Shown here: positions 10,956 through 21,200 of the stretch, one piece after another
Layout: the number at the start of each line of letters is the position of its first letter
Numbering within the stretch: position 1 is the stretch's first letter
Source: Symbiodinium natans
Taxonomy: Eukaryota > Sar > Dinophyceae > Suessiales > Symbiodiniaceae
Direction: 5' to 3'
Length of the DNA: 64,000 nucleotides
Assembly: GCA_905221605.1 (NCBI GenBank)
Contig: CAJNDS010000735.1
Location: 262,001-326,000 of the forward strand
Translations under genes and position numbers: made by a program
The notes under the pieces: generated by a model
What the model saw: only the letters and a program-made list of their open reading frames with translations
Databases searched by the model: none
Told to the model about the DNA's origin: nothing

Positions 10956-12522
10956 GTTTAGGGTTTAGGGTTTAGTTTAGGGTTTAGGGTTTAGGGTTTA
11001 GGGTTTAGGGTTTAGGGTTTAGGGTTTAGGGTTTAGGGTTTAGGGTTTAACCTATCATGATTCGAGCTCTTTTTTTGTGGGCGGGGGGGGGGGGGGGGGG
11101 TTATCTCTGGGGCACCCCTATTTTGGGAAACACCCATATTCCTGAACTTTCGGAACGCTAAAGCCCAAACCATAAATTCTAAACCCTAAACCCTGAACCC
11201 TAGCCCTAAACCCAAACACCAAACCCTAAGTGATATTATTGGAGTCGGGAGCTGTGCCTTGAAAGTTTAAGCCGTTCTTGGCTTCAGTTTTCACCCCCCG
11301 AGACGAACCCAATGGCGTAGGACCGCTGGGTACAACGAGTCCACAGCACAACGCGGAATAAACCCTGTAGACCCCATGAACCCTGTACACCCTTTAGGGT
11401 TTAGGGTTTAGGGTTTAGGGTTTGGGGTTTAGGGTTTAGGGTTGAAGGTTTAGGGTTTAGGGCAGCGCCCCCGCGAAGCTGTGGAAGCTTGTGGAAAGGA
11501 AACCCTACAACTACCGGCTCCCGAACGGGAAAAATCGCCGTGCGGCAGCAGTGGCATCCTGTAAAGCTCTTGGAGCAACCTGAGGGTTTAGGTTTGGGGG
11601 TTTGGGGTTTGGGGTTTGGGGTTTAGGGTTTAGGGTTTAGGGTTTAGGGTTTAGGTTTTAGGGTTTAGGGTTTAGGGTTTAGGGTTTCGGGAGGGCTTTT
11701 CAGAGGGTTGTTTATAGGAGCAGATAAAGTATCCCCCCCCTAACTCTGACTCTTTGCAGGGTTTCATGCTAGGACCCGGCGTAGGCCCTTATTACCTTTT
11801 TTTGTTTAGGGTTTAGGGTTTAGGGTTTAGGGTTTAGGGTAACTAGGACCCGGAGAAGGCCCTTATTTCCTTCTTTTAGGGGTTTGGGGGTTTCCCTTGT
11901 AACTCCCCCTAAGACCCAAGAAAGGGTACCCTTTTCATCCCTCGGTTACTCCTGGGTCTAGCATGGATTTGGAGCTGCTTTTGGTCGCCACACGATTGAG
12001 AAGTCCCCAGAAATGCGTGAAGGTGATCTGACCCTAAACCCCCAAACCCTAAACCCTCAACCTTAAACCCTTTACCCTAAACCCTAAACCCCCAACCCTA
12101 AGCCCTAAAGCCTCAACCCTATACCCTAAACCCTAAACCCTAGCCCATGGGGTACCTTATCGGAGTCCTTCTATTAGGGGGGCCTTTATTAGGATCCTTT
12201 TTTCCTCGCAAACCCCCATTTGAAGCAACAATTGCCCGCGAGGGCTGAAACACGAATACCCTGCCCCACAACCCCCGTTGCCTACCTCCTCGAAAGCTAG
12301 AGCCCTACCCTCCCATGGAGCAACCAGCTTAGGGTCTAGGGATTAGAGCTTAGACCCCAAACCCCAAACCCCAGACCCCAAACCCCAAACCCCAAAGCCT
12401 AAACCCTAAACCCTCTGAACCCTAAACCCTAAACCCTAAACCCTCTGAACCCTAAACCCTAAACCCTAAACCCTCTGAACTCTCTGAACCCTGAACCCTG
12501 ATGAGTCGGGTGGGGATGCCAG
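10956..12522. other. Spacer: telomere-like tracts and MITE-like copies
   Basis: TTTAGGG tracts occur at 10954-11050, 11392-11463, 11590-11690 and 11805-11840; CCCTAAA tracts at 11175-11230, 12030-12145 and 12395-12500. A G run lies at 11081-11100. Half and full copies of the TAGGACCCGGAGTAGG family lie at 11769-11802 and 11843-11960. The stretch 11465-11576 is open in all three forward frames (one reads KLWKLVERKPYNYRLPNGKN) and may be an exon. Confidence 0.5.
11843..11960. mobile_element. MITE-like element, family TAGGACCCGGAGTAGGCC
   Basis: Left end TAGGACCCGGAGAAGGCCC, right end GGTTACTCCTGGGTCTA (imperfect inverted repeat), and a middle AAAGGGTACCCTTTT palindrome. About 115 bases. A half copy ending in a TTTAGGG tract precedes it at 11769-11802. 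Confidence 0.8.
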
Positions 12523-12577
12523 GAAGGACGCGGGCTGCAGCAAGGGTGCCGCCTGCACCTTTTGCCACCTCTGCGAG
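12523..12577 (+). CDS. CCCH zinc-finger protein, exon A
   Basis: The frame reads KDAGCSKGAACTFCHLCE after an acceptor ending ggatgccag. The pattern C-x5-C-x2-C-H-x-C matches the CCCH-type finger common in dinoflagellate proteins, normally written GC.NG..C.HCHLC and preceded by a CxPCAWFWKP segment, which is not seen here and must be in an upstream exon. CCCH fingers usually bind RNA. The end is placed at a GC donor after GAG; reading on gives ATQP and a stop, so an unspliced end there is the alternative. Confidence 0.65.
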
Positions 12578-13107
12578 GCCACCCAGCCCTAAGCCCCATC
12601 TGGACCCTTCATTGTGGTTCCATGCTATATATATATATATATATATATAGATATAAACCCTAAACCCTATATAGAATATATATATACACATAAAGATATG
12701 CATGTATGTATGTATGTTTGTTTGTTTGTATGTTTGTATGTTTGTACGTTTGTACGTTTGTATGTATGTATGTATGTATGTATGTATGTATGTATGTATG
12801 TATGTATGTATGTATGTATGTATGTATGTATGTATATGTTTACTCCAGCTTCAGGATGGGTGGGGTTTGGTTTTTGAAGGATTCTGAAGGTTATATAGTT
12901 CAGTTTTGTATACGATATTCCGGTCTGTTGCGTTGCTTCCTTTTGGGGCGACTAGGGAATGTTAGTTGTTTGCGCTCACTTTGGATTTTCGGCGTTTCCT
13001 CGTGGGGACTTGGCCGCCATTGCTTTGTTGGGCATGGAGAGACTTAGGTAAGCGTGGAGCTGTGGAGCTCTGCCTCAAGTCTCCCTGCTGCCTACCTACC
13101 TTACTTT

Positions 13108-13164
<57 letters not shown>

Positions 13165-13968
13165 GGATGGGTGGGTTAGTATGCAACCTGTTATTGGGGC
13201 AGCGCTGGGGGTTGCTTCGGAGATTCATGGGTCAGAAGTGTTAAGATAGGTCAATTGCAGCCATACACGGCTATTTCCTGGGCACGTGATGCCCCACTTT
13301 TTAACTACCCACCCCGAGCGTTCAAAGTGAAGCCTGAACGCGAAGGGGGTGGGGCTGAGGGTTTAGGGTTCCAAATCTTAAAGCCGTCGAAACGCCCGTT
13401 AAACCCCAAGAGCTCCGAACCGCCTGTGTAGGCAGATGACTTCCGCCGTCGGCGAAAGGACGGCTGCCGCCACTGTCTGAGTTTGGGCTTATGGATAGTC
13501 ATTGGATGAGGTTCTAGACTCCAAACCCTAAACTCCAAACTCCAAACCCTAAACCTCAACTCTATGCCGAAACTCTATGCTAGGACCGAGGCTTCCTAGG
13601 AATTCCCCGTGGCCAATCCCTCCAGGCCATCCGGGGTAGGTTTGAACACCGTGTTTAATGTTTATTACCCTTTCCCCTATCAAATATTCTTGTCAGGCCA
13701 TATAACAATACTTTTTGATGGGCCCCCCAAACCTACCCCGGCTATCGGGTTTAGGGTTTGGTGCTTAGGGCTTCGTGAAGCTCTGAAGTATACTAGTCAC
13801 ATCTCCAGACAACTTGAAAAAATCCTAAACCCTAACCCTTAAACCCCAAACCCTATAAACCCTAAACCCTAAGCCCTAAGCCCTGAGCCCTAAACCCTAA
13901 ACCCTAAACCCTAAACCCCAAACCCTAAACCCTAAACCCTAAACCCTAAACCCTAAACCCTTCGCGAG
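12578..13968 (+). other. Inferred intron of the zinc-finger gene
   Basis: This GC...AG intron is flanked by the direct repeat GCGAGG (ends of the two exons/intron). It holds a TA run and TGTA microsatellite (12625-12835), a G run of about 43 bases (13119-13163), a GGGGTAGGTTTG-type palindromic element (13633-13743) and CCCTAAA tracts (13823-13961). A short frame at about 13432-13478 reads DFRRRRKDGCRHC, reminiscent of the same finger; it may be a decayed exon copy. Confidence 0.5.
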
Positions 13969-14020
13969 GAGAAGACCCAGAGGATGAAAGCCGAGCGTAC
14001 CCAGCGCAAGAAAGGCGGAG
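13969..14020 (+). CDS. CCCH zinc-finger protein, exon B: basic tail
   Basis: Directly after a CCCTAAA tract and the acceptor ttcgcgag the frame reads EKTQRMKAERTQRKKGG. Lys/Arg-rich helices of this type normally follow the CHLC motif in dinoflagellate CCCH proteins, and the phase (0) matches exon A. The 3' end is uncertain; the frame stays open to about 14080. Confidence 0.55.
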
Positions 14021-15028
14021 AGATGTGGCTTTGTTTGGGGGTTTGGTGTTTTTTTGGTGGGTCTAAAGCGTGTGGGTTTAGGGTTTAGGGTTTAGGGTTT
14101 AGGGTTTAGGGGTTCGGGGCACAAGGGGGGGCAGGTTCCTAAACCCCAGGCCCATGAGCCCCATAAACCCTGGAAGGTTTAGAGTTTAGGGCTTAGGGCT
14201 TAGGGCTTAGGGCTTAGGGCTTAGGGCTTAGGGCTTAGGGCTTAGGGCTTAGGGCTTAGGGCTTAGGGGAAGTTATTTGTTGCGTGGTTTGGCCCATACG
14301 GTTTACCGGTTTAGGATCTGATGTTTTTTGGCCTCGGACTTGTTCATATCACGGCAAGGGGTTTGGTCAGCAGGGGATATGCCCGCATGGTTTAGCAAAA
14401 GGGTATTTCCGAAATCAAGGTATCCCTTATGTCCCCCAAGTGCCTAGAATCCTTGTGCTCCACTCGGTTTGAGGAGTGCGTGTGCAGCATCTTCCAACAG
14501 GGATACCCCCCATTTTGGGAAGCTCATTCGAGCGCCTTCTTCGGTCGCGTTTCTTAGTTGGGGGTGGCCCTTGTTTCAAGGATACTTGCTCAAAAAAAGG
14601 ACCGGAATTTAGAGGAACAAACAGGACCAGAATTTCGAGGACCAAAAGGGGCCAGAATTCAGAGGAAAAAAGGAACCAGAATCCGGAGACTCGAGAACTG
14701 CACAAGTGGATCGCCCAAATCGGGATTATACTAGGGGGTACTATAATTAGTCCGATTAAGGACTGTTAGTATATAGGGGAACATCCCAACCAACACCCCG
14801 GTATTAAGAAGTATACTTGAATATACCTTACCATGATGATAGCCTTAAGGGGCATTTGGCTCCCTGCTGGCTGCGTTTCAGACCCCTTCTGCTGTGTGCA
14901 AGCTGTATTTCGTGTGCGCGCTTCAGAGGCTGACATAAGGTCTTGGGACTAGGGTTTGGGGGTTTAGGCTTTAGGGTTTAGGGTTAGGGTCAGGGTTTGC
15001 GTTTTCCATTTCGGGTTCCTGGATTCAG
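14021..15028. other. Spacer with variant telomere array
   Basis: A short TTTAGGG tract (14077-14114) is followed by a clean array of the variant GGGCTTA (14178-14268). Then come about 450 bases of unique sequence with repeated ACCAGAATTC-like units (14600-14690) and a partial GGAATGTTCCCC-family element (14721-14789). No gene seen. Confidence 0.6.
14178..14268 (+). repeat. GGGCTTA variant array
   Basis: A homogeneous array of about eleven units in which one base of the telomere repeat is changed (TTTAGGG to CTTAGGG). The same variant forms an array at 34706-34776. Confidence 0.9.
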
Positions 15029-15123
15029 GGTCCCGAGATCGGTAGCAAGGCATCCCAGCTTGCTCGAGAGCCCAGCAGCCGGTCTTTGATTGTACTGACA
15101 CGCGCGGGAATTCCGTGCTCGGG
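15029..15123 (+). CDS. Unassigned exon candidate
   Basis: Between ctggattcag and a GT donor (gtctac) the frame reads GPEIGSKASQLAREPSSRSL and then IVLTRAGIPCSG. The composition is protein-like and unlike the repeats. No family recognised. It lies upstream of the PPR gene on the same strand and could belong to its 5' part or to another gene. Confidence 0.4.
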
Positions 15124-16064
15124 GTCTACGTAGCAGCTTAGGGCTTGGGGCTTAAAGGTGTGCTTGAGGGCTCGCGGGTAGTTGGAAGCATTGTTTAGTA
15201 AGCATATACACCAATCATATCCCGAGCTGCCCTGCTGAAAGCCGCAGGAGGAACTACCACTATCCTTGGATTTCCGCATGGGTGGTGTTTTGTGTTCTTT
15301 GCTTTTCGTGCGCTTTCCTTTCCGCTTCTGACTAGTTTTTAGTAATTACGGCCTTTGTGACTTCGCTACCTCATCTCCCCCCCATGTTACTTTTTAAGGG
15401 CTATTTAGACCCTCAACCCTAAACCCTCAACCCTCAACCCAACACCCAAAACCCTAAACCACACTAACCCCCTGATTCCCTGCAAAGAACCCATAAGGTT
15501 GCCCCTGTCTCGGGCCTTCAACTCTTGCCCCTTTTCACACCTGAGCCCTGCATCGCACACCCTAAGTCTTAGGGTTTAGGGTTTAGGGCTTAGGGCTTAG
15601 GGCTTAGGGTGTAGGGCTTAGGGCTCGGGGTTTAGGGCTATGTCCTGAAGCTTAACTCCCCAACCCTTCAGCCTATACCCTACAAACGGAAGGTGTTTGG
15701 CTGAGTGCTTAGGGGCCCTTAAGCCTGTTGCCTTTTTCGGCGTTAAAGTTCTGACGCTGTAATTTGTAAACAATACAGGCTCATAAACTATGGGGCTTTC
15801 AAGCATACCTTCAGCACGGAACCTGCAACAAATGCCTTCGAAAATCTGCTGAAATCCCTAGCCTGAACCCCACAAGCCAAAGGCCTACAAGTCCTGCAAG
15901 CACACGTCGGAAATCCCCGCACCCTAGGCCCCTTCCAGTGTGTAGGGTTCAGGGTTTGGGGTTTAGGGTTTAGGGTTTGGGGTTTAGGGTTTAGGGTGTT
16001 GGGGCCGGTAATCCCAAACTTCGCCCACCGCTGCAGAGGCGACAAGGAGTGGGCCGTGGGGGGG

Positions 16065-16104
<40 letters not shown>

Positions 16105-16292
16105 TGGGGTTTGGTGTTTAGGGTTTAGGGTAGTTCATCTTGGCTTGAGGGTCCCTCTTACTACTGCAGTAAGTGTTGAGTGGTTGCAACTGTCGAATTG
16201 GTATGGTATCATCTCTTGAGGACTAGCTTACTACCATTTGAGGTATGACTGAGCTTCTCGGGTTAGTTGGATAGTTAGTTAGTCAGAGAGAG

Positions 16293-16327
<35 letters not shown>

Positions 16328-16690
16328 GGGAGGGAGGGGGAGAGGGAGAGGGGAAAGTTGGAGAGGGGAGGGGGGAGTGGGGAGATTGGATAGGGGAGAG
16401 GAAAGGATAGAAAGAGACAGACAGATAGAGCCTGAATTAATTAGGGTGAGAGAGTCTTTAACAAGCACCTTGTCTATTGCCGATTGTGTTGCCTTTTTGA
16501 AGAGAAAGGGCCAACTCTCAAAATGACGCCCCATTTCTGCAGCAACCCGGAACTATTGAACGTACGAGTCGGACAGAACCCAAAGCCGCCCAAAACCCAA
16601 AACCCTAAACCCTAAACCCTAAACCCTAAACCCTAAACCCTAAGCCTAAACCCTAAACCCTAAACCCTAAACCCCCCCTAAACCCTCCAG
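15124..16690. other. Spacer with tracts, poly-G and AG microsatellite
   Basis: Variant GGGCTTA/GGGTTTA units lie at 15570-15640 and 15940-15995, a G run at 16062-16102, an AG run at 16286-16324 and CCCTAAA tracts at 16602-16680. No coding piece is supported. Confidence 0.6.
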
Positions 16691-16779
16691 CCTAAACAGA
16701 AGAAGGAGACAGAGCCACCACAAGAATCGGCCTCGAGCTCAGAATCCATGCGGATTTCCCAAACCCGACAGTACCCATC
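16691..16779 (+). CDS. Unassigned exon candidate, acidic/Ser-rich
   Basis: The frame reads KKETEPPQESASSSESMRIS and then QTRQYPS before a stop, in unique sequence between two CCCTAAA tracts. It looks like a low-complexity linker. Splice borders are not clear. Confidence 0.3.
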
Positions 16780-17223
16780 CTAAACCCTAAACCCTAAACC
16801 CTAAACCCCCTGGTCTTCAGTCCAGAATCCTCAACCTTGAGTTTCCTGAAGCCCTGAAGCCCGAAACCCTATGTTCCTACACCCTACACTGCGGTTTTCG
16901 GGGGACTGCATCAGTCTAGGGTTTAGGGTTTAGGGTTTAGGGATTCGGGCTGTTGGGGCGAAGTTTTGAGCTTCAGCACGTTTTGGGATCCCTCTTGTTA
17001 AAGCGTGCCGCCTTAGAATGGGTGCTACCCACATGGTTCCGAAAGCCCAGGCCCAAACCCTAAACCCTAAAAAGATGTACTCGCCCGGAAGCCCTCAAAA
17101 AGCCCCAAACTCTGATAACGACACCCTAAGCCCTACCGAAACAACTTGTTCCCCAGATCCCAAAAAAACCCTCTAAACCCTAAACCCTAACCACAAACCC
17201 TGACCCCCTGAACTTTAAGCCCT

Positions 17224-17512
17224 TAGCCCTAACCCTAAACCCTAAACCCTAAACCCTAAACCCTAAACCCTAAACCCTAAACCCTAAACCCTAAACCCTA
17301 AACCCTAAACCCTATTTGAAAATGCCTTCCCATGCTGCCTGCTGCCTCCATGGGCCGGCAAGCCGAGCGGATGAAGACGTCGACCCGAGGAAGTGCCTGG
17401 GGCCTTCAAATGGGGGGTTTAGGGTTTAGGGTTCAGGGTTTAGGGTTTAGGGTTTAGGGTTTAGGGTTTAGGGTTTAGGGTTCAGGGTTTAGGGTTTAGG
17501 GGTTAGGGGTTA
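17224..17512. repeat. Telomere-like tracts facing each other, with a possible exon between
   Basis: CCCTAAA units (17224-17313) and TTTAGGG units (17415-17512) flank about 100 unique bases. In that gap a frame reads MGRQAERMKTSTRGSAWGLQ; STRGSAW is spaced like the CEKGGQW part of a PPR, so this may be an exon upstream of the PPR chain, but borders are unclear. Confidence 0.5.
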
Positions 17513-18166
17513 GGGTTTTTATTCAGGGTCTACGATACTAAGGGACCTAATAAAGACCCCCCCCCCCCCCCCCAAATAGTAGGATCCCCTTATCAGTATA
17601 CTAAGGACCCCAGTAAGTACCCCTGATATCGTAAACCCCCAAATAGCTTGACGAAGATCGCGCCTAGACCGCTATGGTTGTAGTTCCTTCTGATTCTTTG
17701 TGGGGATGTGGACGGGATGGGGGGGGTGCGGCACCCACGTGTGTTTTTTCGGAATGGAATTAGACCCCAAAGTTTCAACACTTGGAGCCCGACAATTTGA
17801 AGATTTAGGGTTGGGATGTTCCCCTGTACACTAACAGTCCTTAATAGGGGTTGCCCCCATTTATAATCTATAATCCGTATAACCTTGAGCCTTTTTGGGG
17901 ATGTACTTGTCTGGCTCTTTGCGGGGGCCCATGAGAAGTCTCATCCACATGGACTCCTCAAGACGTGCTCCGCCACTGCTTAGCCCAGCAACACCCAAAC
18001 CCCCCCCCCCCCCCACCCCAAAAAAAAAAAAAGAGGCACCCATATTTGTTCCTAGGTTAGGGTTTAGGGTTTAGGGTTTAGGGTCTAGGGTCTAGGGTCT
18101 AGGGTTTAGGGTTTAGGGTTTAGGAAATTGGGTTGCTGGGCAACCGGCTCCTTCATGTCCTCGCAG

Positions 18167-18231
18167 GCATCGTTCACGATGCAGACGGGCAAGCACTCCG
18201 GCAGCTGCAACGCGCGGGCGCGTGGCAAGAG
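18167..18231 (+). CDS. PPR gene exon 1 (as found)
   Basis: After acceptor tcctcgcag the frame reads IVHDADGQALRQLQRAGAWQ and E, ending at GT (gtgctc). RAGAWQE joins to ALAAM in exon 2, as in QWQEALALL. The residues before RAGAW do not fit the repeat well, so the exon may start later or the repeat is divergent. The intron to 19031 holds TTTAGGG tracts (18244-18297, 18942-18996) and half of a GGAATGTTCCCC-family element (18664-18722). Confidence 0.6.
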
Positions 18232-21200
18232 GTGCTCATGAGCTTTGAGTTTAGGGTTTAGGGTTTAGGGTTTAGGGTTTAGGGTTTAGGGTTTAGGGGT
18301 CAACCCTAGTACGATACTACAGTCAGTGCACACCATCCTAGACCTGTGGTTGAGCATGCAGGCTTAGGACCAGAGTCCCCAAACCCGACGGTCAGTACCA
18401 CATCCCACAAGAAGTTTATGAATTGTGGATATCATTCCTTAACTTAATATTCAGCCAGCCCAGATTTCAATATTTCAAGCTGCAGGGAGCAGTTTCCACT
18501 CCACCCGCAGGCTCTTTCGGCTTTACTCAAGGGCTTCGGGTTTAGGATGTAGGGTTTAGGGTTCAGGGTTCTTTTACTCAAGGCCTTGTGGCCTCGGCCT
18601 GAAGCTTGGGTCTTCTAGCTCGGGGGCTTCGGCTTTTCATGGTTTACAGGTTACTCTTATAGGTTGAGATGTTCCCCTTAGACTGACAGTCCTTGATAGG
18701 GATTATAGTACCCCCTCCTTTACTCCCCCTAAAGCCTAAACCCCAAGAGGGCCTTCCCTAAACCCTAAACCCGAAACCCTAAACCCCCCAAGGTGCCACT
18801 CCACCCACGCATCGCAAGCAAAGGCCCAAAACTGGAGGTGCAGTAGCCTCCCAAGGAGGCTGATCAAGTACAGGGCTTGTGTTTTCCCAGAAAACTGGAG
18901 AGGCCCCAAAGTCGCAAAATGGCATTGGTTCAGGGGTTTGAGCAGGGTTTAGGGTTTAGGGTTTAGGGTTTAGGGTTTAGGGTTTAGGGTTTAGGGTCTT
19001 TTCTGTCTAAGACTTCTGGAAGGCTCTCCAGGCTCTAGCGGCGATGGCTGGTCGAGCAGCGGAGGTCACAGTGGTGACGCGCCCCGGCGCAGGTGTCAAG
19101 CATGGGTTTAGGGTTGAGGGTTTAGGGTTGAGGGTTTAGGGTTTAGGGTTCTCCTACTTTCCCCTACTACTTGTACCCCCCCCCCCCCCCTTCTGGGTTT
19201 AGGGTTTGGGGTGTAGGGTTTAGGGTTTAGGGTTGGGGTTTAGGGCTACTACCCCCTGGGTTCCAGGCCTTGAATAAACCTTAGGCTTAGAGTTATCCCT
19301 AAATAGCCTTAATTAAGGGGGGAACCTAGGGGCCTGCAATTCGCTTAAGCTCTATTTAGGGTTTTTAGGGGTTATGGTTTAGAGTTTAGGGTACTTAGGA
19401 TGTTCCCCCTTATACTAGCAGTCCTTGACAGGGATTGTAGTACCCTCTATCACAATTCCTAAACAGGACTGCCAGTATAAGGAACATCCCAATCTATAAG
19501 GCTTTTTTTCCAAAGTAAGGGACCCCTCACTAAGGTACCCCTAATATCCCAGAAAGCCTTGAAGCCTAAGACCTAAGACCCTGAAGCCTAAGGCCCTGTT
19601 AATCCCTCAAGCCCGAAACCAAACCTGAAGCCCAATCCTAAACCCAGATCTGCCAAAATAACAGAACACACCATGCTTACCTACCTTGGACTATTTTCTT
19701 GCTTGGAGTCCACTATGGGCATTTCCCAAAGTAGGGATGCCCCTTTTATACCCCAAGTATCATAGACCCCCCCCCCCCCCACCCTTTGAGGGATCTCACA
19801 AGGGTGCCCCCCAAATTCTCGGATGCCGACTCGACTTCGCAATGGGATGAAACCCCCAACCTATCTCAGCTTGCAGGCAAAGTTCCCTGCAGGCCGAGCT
19901 GAGGGGTTAGGGTTGAGGGTTGAGGGTTTAGGGTTTAGGGTTTAGAGTTTAGGGTTTAGGGTTTAGGGTTTCGCAATCCAGAGCCTCCCTTTTTGGCTTG
20001 GCAAAGAGCATGCAAGGTGCTTGTTGGTTATCACACAGATCTCGGCAAACGAGCCAAAGCCAAGCCCCGAAAAGCAATTTCGATTGGTCCTGAGGATAAA
20101 GGTCACAAGCCCACCGAAAAACGGGAACCCTTTTGGGGTTCCTATCTTAAGGATCATACACAAGATTATATTATTTCGTGTTACAATCTTTGGAAACCCC
20201 CACATAAGGTTCGGCATCTGCCTCAGCGCCTGCGAGCGAGCGGCACAGTGGCCGCAGGCCCTGCAGCTCGCGGAGGCTGCCTCTGTGAGTTCTTTAGAGC
20301 CCCCGCGCCCCCTTCCCTGCCCCCGCCTTGCCCACGAACCCTAACCCGTGTAAGCTCATGCGTAGTCTGGTGCTTTGGCACATATGGTGAAGGCTTGTAG
20401 GGCTTTGGGGTGTTTGTAGCTAGGAATTGATGCTTCGGTAGAGGGTGTTTCCACAGGCCCTAAACCCTAAACCCCAAGCCCTAAACCCTAAACCCTAAAT
20501 CCTAAACCCTAAACTCTAAACCCTAAACCCATGCATTTACGGTTTCTTGGGTAGCATCATCGAGATGCCCTGGTCTAAGCCTGAGAAGCAACTCGATGTC
20601 CTAGAGGCCTCACCCAAAGACAAAGAGCCCAAAAACACCCCTTAAAATGAGGCTAGGACCGGGAGTAGGCCCTTTTTTCCTTTTGTAGGGTTGGGGTTCC
20701 CTTATAATGCCTTAACACCAGAAAGGGTACCCTTTTATTCCTAGGTTACTCCCGGGTCTAGGAGGAATATACCTTAGATCATATGAAGGATTCCTGCATT
20801 TTTTTCGGGTATGTTCCTTGATGTGATATAGGGATCCTGAACATGGTTTAACGCTTATTTCTGAATTGTATACCTTAATTGATAGAGGAATCCTTCATAT
20901 GACCAGGTATCTTCCCCTTAACTTAAGGGATGTTTTGGGCTCTTTGGGCAACTAACCCTAGCAGTTTGCAGCAGGACCTGCGCTTGGCGGCCTTGCAAGG
21001 CGCACCTGTTTACCAGTGTTTCGTTTAGGGATGTTTATGGTTTAGGGTTTAGAGTTTAGGGTCTAGGGAGGTGGTCCCAGAGCTTGACGTTTAAAGCTTA
21101 GGGCTTACCTAGCTTTTGTAGATATGGGTGTTTCCCAATAGGGTACTCCCATGTGAATGACCACGCCTCCTTCATCCTCTCCACCCACAAAAAAGTCTCT

